26,773 bases of DNA, taken from NCBI GenBank assembly GCA_017995595.1, contig JAGOIO010000001.1, positions 1 through 26,773 on the forward strand, read 5' to 3'. This stretch comes from a bacterium (GTDB taxonomy: Bacteria > Cyanobacteriota > Vampirovibrionia > Gastranaerophilales > Gastranaerophilaceae). The notes below the pieces were generated by a model that saw nothing but the letters and a program-made list of their open reading frames with translations, was not told where the DNA came from and ran no database searches. Below, piece after piece: positions 1 through 8,010 of the stretch (position 1 is the stretch's first letter; every line of letters begins with the position of its first letter). A program made the position numbers and the translations under genes.

Positions 1-694
1 TTTTCTCTTTGACTTTTACATTTATTGCATCCATAAATGCTGTACTTATTATACCTATTAGCAAGCCATGTAGTCCAACACCAAGTATCGCTGTCAAAGA
101 AGCTACCATTTTACCCAATGCAGTTGCCGGTGTTGCATCACCATAACCTACAGTCGTAATCGTTACTATTGACCACCAACTTGAACGAGGAATACTCGAA
201 AACATCACATTCCCCGTCTGATTTTCTGCATAATAAATTAATGTAGAACTTATAAATATTGCAAATATACATATCCAACCAGTTATTACCAACTCATATT
301 TTCTCTTTCTAAAAGCATTTGTAATATTCGTTATTGCATCATCATATCGTGTAAGTTTTACAACCCTGAATATTCTAAACAGTCTTAATCCCCTCAATAT
401 CGTTGTATTTACAGACAAAAAGCTCAAATAAAACGGTGCTATCGCCAAAAAATCAACTACCATATAAAAATTAAAAATATCTTTGAGTCTTTTTAACGTG
501 AAAACTCTCATCAAATATTCAACAGAAAAAACTACAACACAAAAAATTTCAAATCTGTTAAAAAATGCATAAAACTGTTTATTTATGCTTGCTTCTGTTT
601 GTAATGTAAATATTACCAAATTAAAGATAATTAGAAGTATTATAAACTTTTCAAAAATTGTATTATTTAATATTTTTTTTATTTGATTTTTCAT
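1..694 (-). CDS. Voltage-gated-type potassium channel, partial (C-terminus cut by window edge)
   Basis: Inner-membrane K+ channel subunit of the six-transmembrane Kv type; four subunits would form the pore. I translated the minus strand from the ATG at 694 and found 231 codons without a stop running off the left edge. Visible parts are an S1-like segment at about residues 12-30, an S2/S3 region at about 45-100, and an arginine-rich S4 voltage sensor (RGLRLFRIFRVVKLTRY, about residues 105-121). A further helix follows, then the pore loop with the selectivity filter TVGYGD and a Gly-rich S6 helix. Most of the channel is therefore present and only the cytoplasmic tail is missing. The gene diverges from the giant gene at 908. 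A weak AAGG lies about 13 bases before the ATG, so the start is likely but not certain. The ion specificity follows from the filter; the physiological role is not visible. Confidence 0.9.
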   Translation of the reverse strand, partial: MKNQIKKILNNTIFEKFIILLIIFNLVIFTLQTEASINKQFYAFFNRFEIFCVVVFSVEYLMRVFTLKRLKDIFNFYMVVDFLAIAPFYLSFLSVNTTILRGLRLFRIFRVVKLTRYDDAITNITNAFRKRKYELVITGWICIFAIFISSTLIYYAENQTGNVMFSSIPRSSWWSIVTITTVGYGDATPATALGKMVASLTAILGVGLHGLLIGIISTAFMDAINVKVKEK

Positions 695-846
695 TATACC
701 GAAAAGACCTTACTTTCATAATACACACTATAACACTTCTCTTTTTAAAAAATATTACAAAAATATTGTTATTTCAAGATAAAATCTTCTTTTTAAATTT
801 TTCAATACGGTCTTACTTTTTGCGTTACATGCCTTAACATAGTAGC

Positions 847-867
847 AACTTTTGTTTTCCAAAAGTT
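847..867 (+). promoter_or_regulatory. Perfect 8-bp inverted repeat upstream of the giant gene (possible operator)
   Basis: AACTTTTG (847-854) and CAAAAGTT (860-867) are perfect inverted arms around a 5-base loop. The repeat covers the proposed -35 box of the gene starting at 908. The gene to the left runs away from here, so this cannot be its terminator. A repressor site is one reading; chance in AT-rich DNA is another. Confidence 0.3.
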
Positions 868-880
868 TTAATTTTATATG
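852..880 (+). promoter_or_regulatory. Possible sigma-70-type promoter for the giant gene
   Basis: TTGTTT (852-857) and TATATG (875-880) are separated by 17 bases. Transcription would start about 20 bases before the ATG at 908, leaving room for the ribosome binding site AGAGGA at about 892-897. The -10 box is a poor match, so the call is tentative. Confidence 0.35.
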
Positions 881-907
881 TGTTAGTGTATAGAGGACAA
901 TCATTTC

Positions 908-3900
908 ATGAAAATTTCATTTTTTAATAACATTTTACCAAGTTTTAAGGGGCGAAGAGAAGATAGAAACACTGTTAGTCAATTATCTGATAACAGCAAT
1001 TACGCTTTGACCGAAAATAATAAATTAAAAATCACAAATGCTATTAAAAATTTAGCAAAAGAATCTAATGAGAAAAATATTCAATTTTTACTCGGTGTTG
1101 CTAACAATAACAAATATGTAACTAATATAAAGAATGGTAAAGAACCAAATAGTGATTGGACAGCTCAATTAAAAGATGCGACAGAAAAAGCCCTTGCAAA
1201 CACTAACCCTATTATCAAAGACAAGTATGCAACCACTTTTAACAAGGTTTTCAACACACCAAAAGATTTATCTGAAGATGAAAAGTCTATTTTAAACTCT
1301 CAAAAATATATTCTAAGTAAAATAGATAAAAACCAACTGGAAGAACAAAAAAATACTAATATAAAGAACTTTGAACGTAATATGCAATATTTTATTACAT
1401 CTTCTGAAACACCTCTCAAGCAGAAAAAATATATTCTTGACCGTATGTCTTACTTATTAAGTGATGAATACAAAATTAATCCACAAATAAAAGATAAAAA
1501 GACTCAAGTTGCTGCCGAATTAATGAATGATATCGTAGTTAATACAAAAGAATCAATCGTTCCTAACACAAAAGCTATTAACCAAAAACACCACGGAATG
1601 TGTGTTGCAATATCAACTTCAAGAAAAATGATGTCTTATGAGGACAAAGCTAATTATGTTGATACTGTTTTATCAGAACTAGACGACAAACCTTATATTA
1701 TGGTTTATGATAAAACAAAACTTGGTGAAAATAAAAAAGTTCCTGTTGAAAAAGCAAATGTTGATTATAAAGATGCTTTAAACAAAGGTTATAGAATTGT
1801 TGATGCTTCTGTTACAAATTGGATGAATATTGCTGATATGTACGATGCAAACAGCGTTTCTAAACTTCACTATATTCCTTTTGACAGAAAAAATTTCGGA
1901 GCAATGACAGACAGCCACTTTATTAGAACAATGGACGACCCTGAACTTGCACCAAAACACGAATTTTACCAATCACTTATGAAAGCAAAAGAAGCTATTA
2001 ACAGTGCAAGAGATTCTAAGAAAAAAGAAACTCAAAAAGTTATTGACAGAAAAGAAAACTATAACAACAATCTAAAAACAATTCAGAAAAATAACTCTTT
2101 AATTAAAACTTATGTTCAAAATATTATCCCAGGAATTTCAAACGAAAAATCTCAAGAAATTTCTTCTAAATTAATAAACCTATTACAAGAAACTTCTGCA
2201 GATATAGATAACATTAAAGATAATACAAAGAATTTTCATTATATTCATAACGAAGAATCTATAATGAAAGAAAATAAAATTAAAGACTTCATCAAATCTC
2301 AAACAAATACAACAGTAAATGAAGAACTTTTAAACAAACGTGCTTCTGATTTACAAGATTTAATATCAAATACAAATGCTGTACAAAAGGAAATAAATCC
2401 AATATCAAAACCTTCTGCAGAAGTTGCAAATGCAAGAAAAATGTTTGAAGCAGAAGCCGCATACAGATTTGAAACTGTTTATGGATTAAAAGACCCTGAT
2501 TACCTTACAAACAGTTTAATTCAATACGGACTTCCTGATTCTGAAACAATGCTTTCAGAAAACTTACAAAAAATTGCAAAACACGTAAAAGAAACAAAAG
2601 ACCCTATTTATTTGGAACACTTTGCTAATGTATTTAGCACAGATAAAAATCGTATTCCTGCAATTTTAGAGGCAATTTCTTATACTTATGATAACGACTA
2701 TAAAACAACTGCTTTTGATAAAATTTACTCTCAACTTGGAATGGGCGACAGAAAACTTGCACTTGCAAGCGAAATTTCAAGCTATAGAAACCAAATCGAA
2801 TCAGGAGATAAAGATACTCTTAAACTTACAGCCTCTACTTTAGACAAAAAAGTTGACAAAAAAGCGATAACAGAACAATTAAAAGAATATGAAAGAATAT
2901 TGACTGACAATCCTAGCGAAGAAGATTATACAAATATCTTCAATAAATTTGGTAAGAAAAGTCAATTTAGTGAAATTATTAACAACTTTAACTTAGTAAA
3001 AAATGCTGTTGAAAATCCTGAAGCAGAAGAAAGCAAACCGATTCTTGAAAGTTTTAAAATTGCAAACGGAATGGCTGAAGATGCATCTGGTGATGAAATA
3101 ACAGAAGCATTTAATAAAGTTACAGAACCAATAAATGATTTGGCACAAAAAATCGCAAATATTTCTGCTTCATTAGACGTTTATGACAAAAACGGTCAAT
3201 TAATTAATACTGCAAATCCTGAAAAAGTTGTATTAAAGAAAATGGAAAATGCAGGAGAACTTATCCCTGAAAAAGATATGGAAATATTACAACAAAGATT
3301 TGATGCCCTTGATAAGATTCGCTCTCAAGATGAATTTTCAAGCAGACAAGGCAAAATTTCAGACCCTGCATTATACAAACTTTCTGACGGAGAAAAAGCT
3401 TCTGTTGCCAAAATTGAAAAATCAATAAATAAAATGTATTCAAATAACAGAAAAGATTTAGATTATATTTATCATGAAATAAAAGAACCTTTAGAAGAAT
3501 TTGAAAGACAAGTAGGCGTTGAAAGTGGAAGACACTTTGTTTCAGAAGGCAGTTCAGGACTTGATTCAGACCAATGTACAAAAATTGCTCAACAACTTAC
3601 AGATAGACAATTCCACACAACAACAGATAAAGAAAAAGCTATTGACGTAATCAAAAACGGTCCGCATTCAGGAATGACTGCAAGTTCTGTTTATCATAAT
3701 GAAATTGGCGGACATGAACAGTATGTTGCTGAAATTTCGCCAAACGAAACAGGCAAAGATGTTTTATACCACGACAACTCTTGGGGTGGCAGTGAACAGG
3801 AAAATACATGGATAGACTCAAAAGGCGTAAAGCACACTGATTATAGCGATAACCGTGGTGGCGAAACCGGCTACATAACAAACGATAAATACAGAAACGG

Positions 3901-6715
3901 AAATTATGTAGATGATTTAATGTACAAAACCGGATATATTCCTAAGAAAAACGGGCAGGAAGAAAGCAGATTCTCAATATTAATGGACTTCAATGTTCCG
4001 GGTGAAGACGGAGAAACAAAGAGAATTGCACAAAGCATTCAAGAAACAATATTTAATGCTGATACTGAATATTTGAAAGGCTTTAATAATATTCTTTCAG
4101 GTATGACAAAAAGTGAAATAAAAGAAAATATTGAAAGAATTGACAATAGAGCTAAAAATTGGGAATCAGTTCTTAAAAATATGAACGAAAAAATATTCGG
4201 TTCTACAATCAATAAAAGCATTTCAACAAGAAGTGAATATGATGCATTAGCAAAAGATGATCCTATCAAACTTGCATTTGAGAAAACGGCTTTTGTTCGT
4301 TCTTTTCCTGATGGTGCAAACTGGACAGATTTGGCAAAAATTTCTTCTACTGATGAGCTTAAAGCTTTTGAAGATATCAGAAACAAAAAAGCCAGAATGT
4401 TCTTTAACTATGCTTTCGATAAAAATGCAAATGTTTTTAAATCATTTCTTTCTCCAGATGGCAAAAACGGTGCAGTTAAGATAATAGACGATGCAACTAA
4501 AAACCATTCAATAAAGTTAAGTAAAAAAGAAATGACAAAAATCGTTGAAGATTTAGCAACACTTTCAAAAGATGATGCAAAACATTTTGACGGAAGTTTG
4601 AAAAATTCTATTGATTTAATGGTGAATAAAACTTTAGCAAAATTTGATAAAATAATTCCTGAATCTGCTGATTCTAAGCTTGCAAAAGCTGAAATAAAAG
4701 AAAATATGACTAAGGAAATGAAAGAATTTTTATATTTCAACATTAATGATATGAAAAATACATCAACAAAGTTTAAAGCTCTTTCTAAATATATTGATAA
4801 TAAATATAATCCACAAACCGATGAAGAATTTGTTGAAATATATAACAAATTACAAGATATGACAACTCAAAACTTCTTGAAAGAAACAGCTGATGTTAAA
4901 AAAGAAGATTTAGGAATCAAAAACTATGACGGTTATGAAATGCTTCGCAGATACAAAGGTTCTGACACTAAAACAACTGATACTTTTGAAAATATAGTTT
5001 TCCAAAAAGAAGTTATAAAAGATATAAAAGAGCCTCAAAAACTTGCAAGATACAGATATAGCAGACTATATATGCACCATCAAGGAGATATTTATAAAGA
5101 TTCTAATAACTTTGACGATTTGTATTTAACATTTAAATCTTCAATAAATAACTTAAATACCGAAAAACTTTACAATAAATATAAAGATACATGGCATAGA
5201 AAATCTGATGTAATTCCTGCATTTCCAAAAGTTCAAGTTCTTGATGAAAGCGAGCTTTCAGAAAAATTGGGTGTATTATCTAATGCAATAAATAACATAA
5301 CAACAACAGTAAAAGCTCAAAAAGATTTGTTAAATACTTATAAAAATGTTGATACAATAAAAGACATTTTTGCAAATACTCAAAATGAAAAAGGTCTTAG
5401 TAATGAAGATACACAGTTTATAAAATCATTTGCAAGCGAATTTATAACAAGAAACTATTCTGATAAGTCTCTAAAAGCAGCAGTTGATTCTGCAAAAAAA
5501 TTACAAGGCTTAAAAGAAGGTACAACTTGTGATGAATATAAGCAAGCTTTTGAAGGAATAGATACACAAATCAGCAAATTAAGAAATACAGCACCTGCTG
5601 AAAAGCTTCAAAACTCTATCAAAAACAACATTGATGCAATGAATGAAGCTATAAACAGACTTATTAAAGATAACATTCAAAACAGATATCAAGCAAAAGT
5701 TAAATCTGAAGTAAGCAAGGTAATTTCAAGTTTAATAAAAGGTGAAGAAAACGGAGTAAATGCTCAAGAAACTTTCTTCAACGATTTTGAAAAATATCAC
5801 TTATTACACAAACCAGATGAAGTTTTTGAAAAATATCTTCTTTCAATGGCAAAAGATAGTCCAATTCATTCGAAAGACAAGGTAGTTGCAAAGAAAGCAC
5901 TCGCTGAAATTAATACAAATTTAGGACATTTGTCAAAGATTCTTGAGGCTTCAACATTAGTTACAATGCAAGACTTATTAATGCAATCCGTTGAAACAGG
6001 TAATGCAGCAGCTGTTGGAAAAGCTTTCAACAAATTGGATTCAACATTAATTGATAAAGTAACTAAGCTTAGAATAAATTTGGGCAACGAAAAGTCAGTA
6101 GCAACAATGGTTCGTTCACTTTTATATGGTGATGAAGACTTTACAACTGCTAAAATGTTTGTAAACAAGTTAGGACTTGCTGAAAAATTCATATCAGCTG
6201 AAAACAATTCTTTTGACATAAAAGCTGAAATGAGAAAAATGAATACTATAAGTAATTCTGTTAATACCGTTAAAGCTCAAATTAAGATTGTTAATGATGA
6301 AGTAACGGCAATTTTAAAAGACAAAGACTTTGAAACTGATTTTGCAACAAAAATTGACTCAGCAAAACAAAATATCATAGAAAAAACTAAGAAAATGACA
6401 AAGCAAGCTGACATTAAAACTTATTTAGAAGCTCTTGATAACGCAAAAGCAAAAATAGAAAAAGATGCTAATGCTTCAAAGGCAAAAACTGTTTCTAAAT
6501 CTATCGTTGCAGTTGAACAAAATTTAGCAAAGCAATCTAATAACGACATAGCAGAATTTAATGCAACTTGCGAAAGATATTCTATAATAAGCAAATTCAT
6601 AAAATCATTAAATATTCCTGAATATTCAGATGCAATGCCATTGAAGAAAGCATTTGAAGAAAAACTTGCCAAGTTTGTAGAATGCCAATCAAAAAATATA
6701 ATGAAAATGGCATAA
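908..6715 (+). CDS. Giant 1,935-residue protein with a split papain-like cysteine protease domain
   Basis: No named family was recognised for the whole protein. Its catalytic features match papain-type (clan CA, C1) peptidases. The stretch VPNTKAINQKHHGMCVAIS holds Gln226 exactly six residues before Cys232, the papain oxyanion-hole/nucleophile spacing (Gln19, Cys25). Much later come GGHEQYV with His936 and HDNSWGG with Asn957 in the classic NSWG context, 21 residues after His. Unlike papain, where Cys and His lie about 135 residues apart, about 700 residues separate them here, mostly charged helical sequence. Residues 1-224 could be a propeptide or a separate domain. Residues after about 1,010 look all-helical, Lys/Glu/Asn-rich and possibly coiled coil. 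There is no signal peptide or membrane segment, so the protein is cytosolic or leaves by a leaderless route. The ATG has AGAGGA nine bases upstream. Alone on its strand, the gene looks monocistronic. The protease call is inferred from motif spacing; substrate and role are unknown. Confidence 0.85.
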   Translation: MKISFFNNILPSFKGRREDRNTVSQLSDNSNYALTENNKLKITNAIKNLAKESNEKNIQFLLGVANNNKYVTNIKNGKEPNSDWTAQLKDATEKALANTNPIIKDKYATTFNKVFNTPKDLSEDEKSILNSQKYILSKIDKNQLEEQKNTNIKNFERNMQYFITSSETPLKQKKYILDRMSYLLSDEYKINPQIKDKKTQVAAELMNDIVVNTKESIVPNTKAINQKHHGMCVAISTSRKMMSYEDKANYVDTVLSELDDKPYIMVYDKTKLGENKKVPVEKANVDYKDALNKGYRIVDASVTNWMNIADMYDANSVSKLHYIPFDRKNFGAMTDSHFIRTMDDPELAPKHEFYQSLMKAKEAINSARDSKKKETQKVIDRKENYNNNLKTIQKNNSLIKTYVQNIIPGISNEKSQEISSKLINLLQETSADIDNIKDNTKNFHYIHNEESIMKENKIKDFIKSQTNTTVNEELLNKRASDLQDLISNTNAVQKEINPISKPSAEVANARKMFEAEAAYRFETVYGLKDPDYLTNSLIQYGLPDSETMLSENLQKIAKHVKETKDPIYLEHFANVFSTDKNRIPAILEAISYTYDNDYKTTAFDKIYSQLGMGDRKLALASEISSYRNQIESGDKDTLKLTASTLDKKVDKKAITEQLKEYERILTDNPSEEDYTNIFNKFGKKSQFSEIINNFNLVKNAVENPEAEESKPILESFKIANGMAEDASGDEITEAFNKVTEPINDLAQKIANISASLDVYDKNGQLINTANPEKVVLKKMENAGELIPEKDMEILQQRFDALDKIRSQDEFSSRQGKISDPALYKLSDGEKASVAKIEKSINKMYSNNRKDLDYIYHEIKEPLEEFERQVGVESGRHFVSEGSSGLDSDQCTKIAQQLTDRQFHTTTDKEKAIDVIKNGPHSGMTASSVYHNEIGGHEQYVAEISPNETGKDVLYHDNSWGGSEQENTWIDSKGVKHTDYSDNRGGETGYITNDKYRNGNYVDDLMYKTGYIPKKNGQEESRFSILMDFNVPGEDGETKRIAQSIQETIFNADTEYLKGFNNILSGMTKSEIKENIERIDNRAKNWESVLKNMNEKIFGSTINKSISTRSEYDALAKDDPIKLAFEKTAFVRSFPDGANWTDLAKISSTDELKAFEDIRNKKARMFFNYAFDKNANVFKSFLSPDGKNGAVKIIDDATKNHSIKLSKKEMTKIVEDLATLSKDDAKHFDGSLKNSIDLMVNKTLAKFDKIIPESADSKLAKAEIKENMTKEMKEFLYFNINDMKNTSTKFKALSKYIDNKYNPQTDEEFVEIYNKLQDMTTQNFLKETADVKKEDLGIKNYDGYEMLRRYKGSDTKTTDTFENIVFQKEVIKDIKEPQKLARYRYSRLYMHHQGDIYKDSNNFDDLYLTFKSSINNLNTEKLYNKYKDTWHRKSDVIPAFPKVQVLDESELSEKLGVLSNAINNITTTVKAQKDLLNTYKNVDTIKDIFANTQNEKGLSNEDTQFIKSFASEFITRNYSDKSLKAAVDSAKKLQGLKEGTTCDEYKQAFEGIDTQISKLRNTAPAEKLQNSIKNNIDAMNEAINRLIKDNIQNRYQAKVKSEVSKVISSLIKGEENGVNAQETFFNDFEKYHLLHKPDEVFEKYLLSMAKDSPIHSKDKVVAKKALAEINTNLGHLSKILEASTLVTMQDLLMQSVETGNAAAVGKAFNKLDSTLIDKVTKLRINLGNEKSVATMVRSLLYGDEDFTTAKMFVNKLGLAEKFISAENNSFDIKAEMRKMNTISNSVNTVKAQIKIVNDEVTAILKDKDFETDFATKIDSAKQNIIEKTKKMTKQADIKTYLEALDNAKAKIEKDANASKAKTVSKSIVAVEQNLAKQSNNDIAEFNATCERYSIISKFIKSLNIPEYSDAMPLKKAFEEKLAKFVECQSKNIMKMA

Positions 6716-6754
6716 TAATAGTTCAAGACATTTTAAAATATGTAATATATGCGA

Positions 6755-6946
6755 CTAATAACTTTCGTTTACGGCGTTTTTGGTCGCATTATTATTAACT
6801 TGCTCTGCTGAATTAAAACCGTTTATAGTCTTTTCTTTTGAAACATTTTGCAATGTAGAAGTTTTTAAATTATTAGTATTTACATACTTTTGAAAACATA
6901 AAATCAATGCTGCTATTATTAATAATAAAAATGCAAACTTTTTCAT
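6755..6946 (-). CDS. Small 63-residue membrane-anchored or exported peptide
   Basis: I do not recognise this protein. It starts MKKFAFLLLIIAALILCF, a typical signal-anchor segment (residues 4-18) after two lysines, followed by about 45 polar residues rich in Asn, Thr and Lys. The cysteine at position 17 is preceded by LIL, which is not a standard lipobox, so an N-terminal anchor facing out of the cytoplasm is more likely than a lipoprotein. The gene is credible despite its size because AAGGAG sits eight bases before the ATG and a promoter lies just upstream. It lies between the convergent giant gene (stop 40 bases away) and dusB. A link to the giant protein cannot be shown. Confidence 0.65.
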   Translation of the reverse strand: MKKFAFLLLIIAALILCFQKYVNTNNLKTSTLQNVSKEKTINGFNSAEQVNNNATKNAVNESY

Positions 6947-6973
6947 ATATAAATTCTCCTTTTTCCAATAATA

Positions 6974-7001
6974 TTTATATGCCCAGTTTACTCTTAAACA
7001 A
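6974..7001 (-). promoter_or_regulatory. Promoter for the 63-residue membrane peptide
   Basis: Read on the minus strand, TTGTTT (7001-6996) and TATAAA (6979-6974) are separated by 16 bases. The start site would fall about 20 bases before the ATG at 6946, just ahead of its AAGGAG ribosome binding site. Confidence 0.5.
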
Positions 7002-7032
7002 AACTTTTTAATACTTTAAAAATATGAAGTTT

Positions 7033-8010
7033 TCACACTAAAGAATTTTCATTAGATAAAATATCATCAAGATATTTTATTATCATCTTATAATTTTCTT
7101 CTCTAACCAAGTTATATCTGTACTTTGCAGCATTTTCCACTTTATTTATATAAAACGGATAGAATTTTCTTACAAACCTTATTCCGTCTAATTCTCCCCT
7201 TAAAGCTATTTCACTATCGAGGTGTTTTTTCATCAACTCGATTTTTTCTTCTAAAGTCGGAGGCTCAATAATTACACCATCGGTCAAAAATCTTTCAATC
7301 CTTGATATCAAAGTCGGATCGCCTAAAATTCCTCGCCCAACTGCAACCCCGTCAGCACCAGATTTTTCTAAGCAATCAACAGCTGTTTCGATAGAAACTA
7401 CATCACCATTTGCAAATACAGGAATATCAACATTCTTTTTTAAATCTTTTATTAAGTCCCAGTTTGCATTTCCTGCATACATTTGGGCTCGTGTTCTGCC
7501 ATGAATAGTTATAAAATCCGCACCGGCCTCTTGCATTTGAACTCCGTACTCTACGAAATTCATTTCACTTGATGTATATCCTAATCGAAATTTTACACTG
7601 ACAGGAATATTTACGACACTCTTTATCGCTTTTACAAGTTCACATGCCAGCATCGGATTCCGCATTAATGCTGAACCATCTTGCCCCTTTACAACTTTAT
7701 TTACAGGACAACCCATATTTATATCAATTATATCTGCAAAATTTTCCAATTTCTTAGCACTCATAGCCATAAGTTCGGGTTTATGACCACTTAACTGATA
7801 AGATATCGGAGAATGGTCGTTATCTCTATTTAAAATTACTCCGTCTCGATGTTGAGCCAATGCTTCTGAACTTATCATTTCGGTTGTCAAAAGACAAGTT
7901 TTGGAATATTTTCTTACTAAACTTCTCAAAACATAGTCAGTTATACCTGCCATAGGAGCAAGTGATACCTGACTATTGATTTGCAAATTCCCGATTTTAA
8001 TATTTTGCAT
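7033..8010 (-). CDS. dusB: tRNA-dihydrouridine synthase (DusB type)
   Basis: Flavin (FMN)-dependent enzyme that reduces uridine to dihydrouridine in the D-loop of tRNAs in the cytoplasm. The 325 residues cover a whole Dus protein: APMAGITD at residues 18-25 (FMN site), TEM at 43-45, and DINMGCPVNKVVKGQDG at about 96-112 with the catalytic Cys101. These are followed by VKFRLGY, HGRTRAQMYAG, the glycine-rich FANGD, and GADGVAVGRGILGDP (phosphate-binding end of the barrel). A helical tRNA-binding domain closes the protein. Its ATG lies inside the last codons of the upstream TPR gene (14-base overlap, 7997-8010), so the two are co-transcribed and probably translationally coupled. No separate ribosome binding site is obvious, which fits coupling. 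The DusB rather than DusA/C assignment rests on overall similarity. Confidence 0.92.
   Translation of the reverse strand: MQNIKIGNLQINSQVSLAPMAGITDYVLRSLVRKYSKTCLLTTEMISSEALAQHRDGVILNRDNDHSPISYQLSGHKPELMAMSAKKLENFADIIDINMGCPVNKVVKGQDGSALMRNPMLACELVKAIKSVVNIPVSVKFRLGYTSSEMNFVEYGVQMQEAGADFITIHGRTRAQMYAGNANWDLIKDLKKNVDIPVFANGDVVSIETAVDCLEKSGADGVAVGRGILGDPTLISRIERFLTDGVIIEPPTLEEKIELMKKHLDSEIALRGELDGIRFVRKFYPFYINKVENAAKYRYNLVREENYKMIIKYLDDILSNENSLV

Noticed and set aside
4039..4848. Two overlapping minus-strand open frames (115 and 146 codons) inside the giant gene
   Set aside because: They lie opposite a continuous 1,935-codon frame, have Ser/Phe/Leu-rich products typical of the complement of Lys/Glu/Asn-rich coding sequence, and lack ribosome binding sites.
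6755..6946. Lipoprotein signal in the 63-residue peptide
   Set aside because: The residues before Cys17 (LIL) do not fit the lipobox, which needs a small residue directly before the cysteine.
7000..7033. Hairpin after dusB as a terminator
   Set aside because: Stem is only seven A/T-rich pairs with a 20-base loop, too weak to call.
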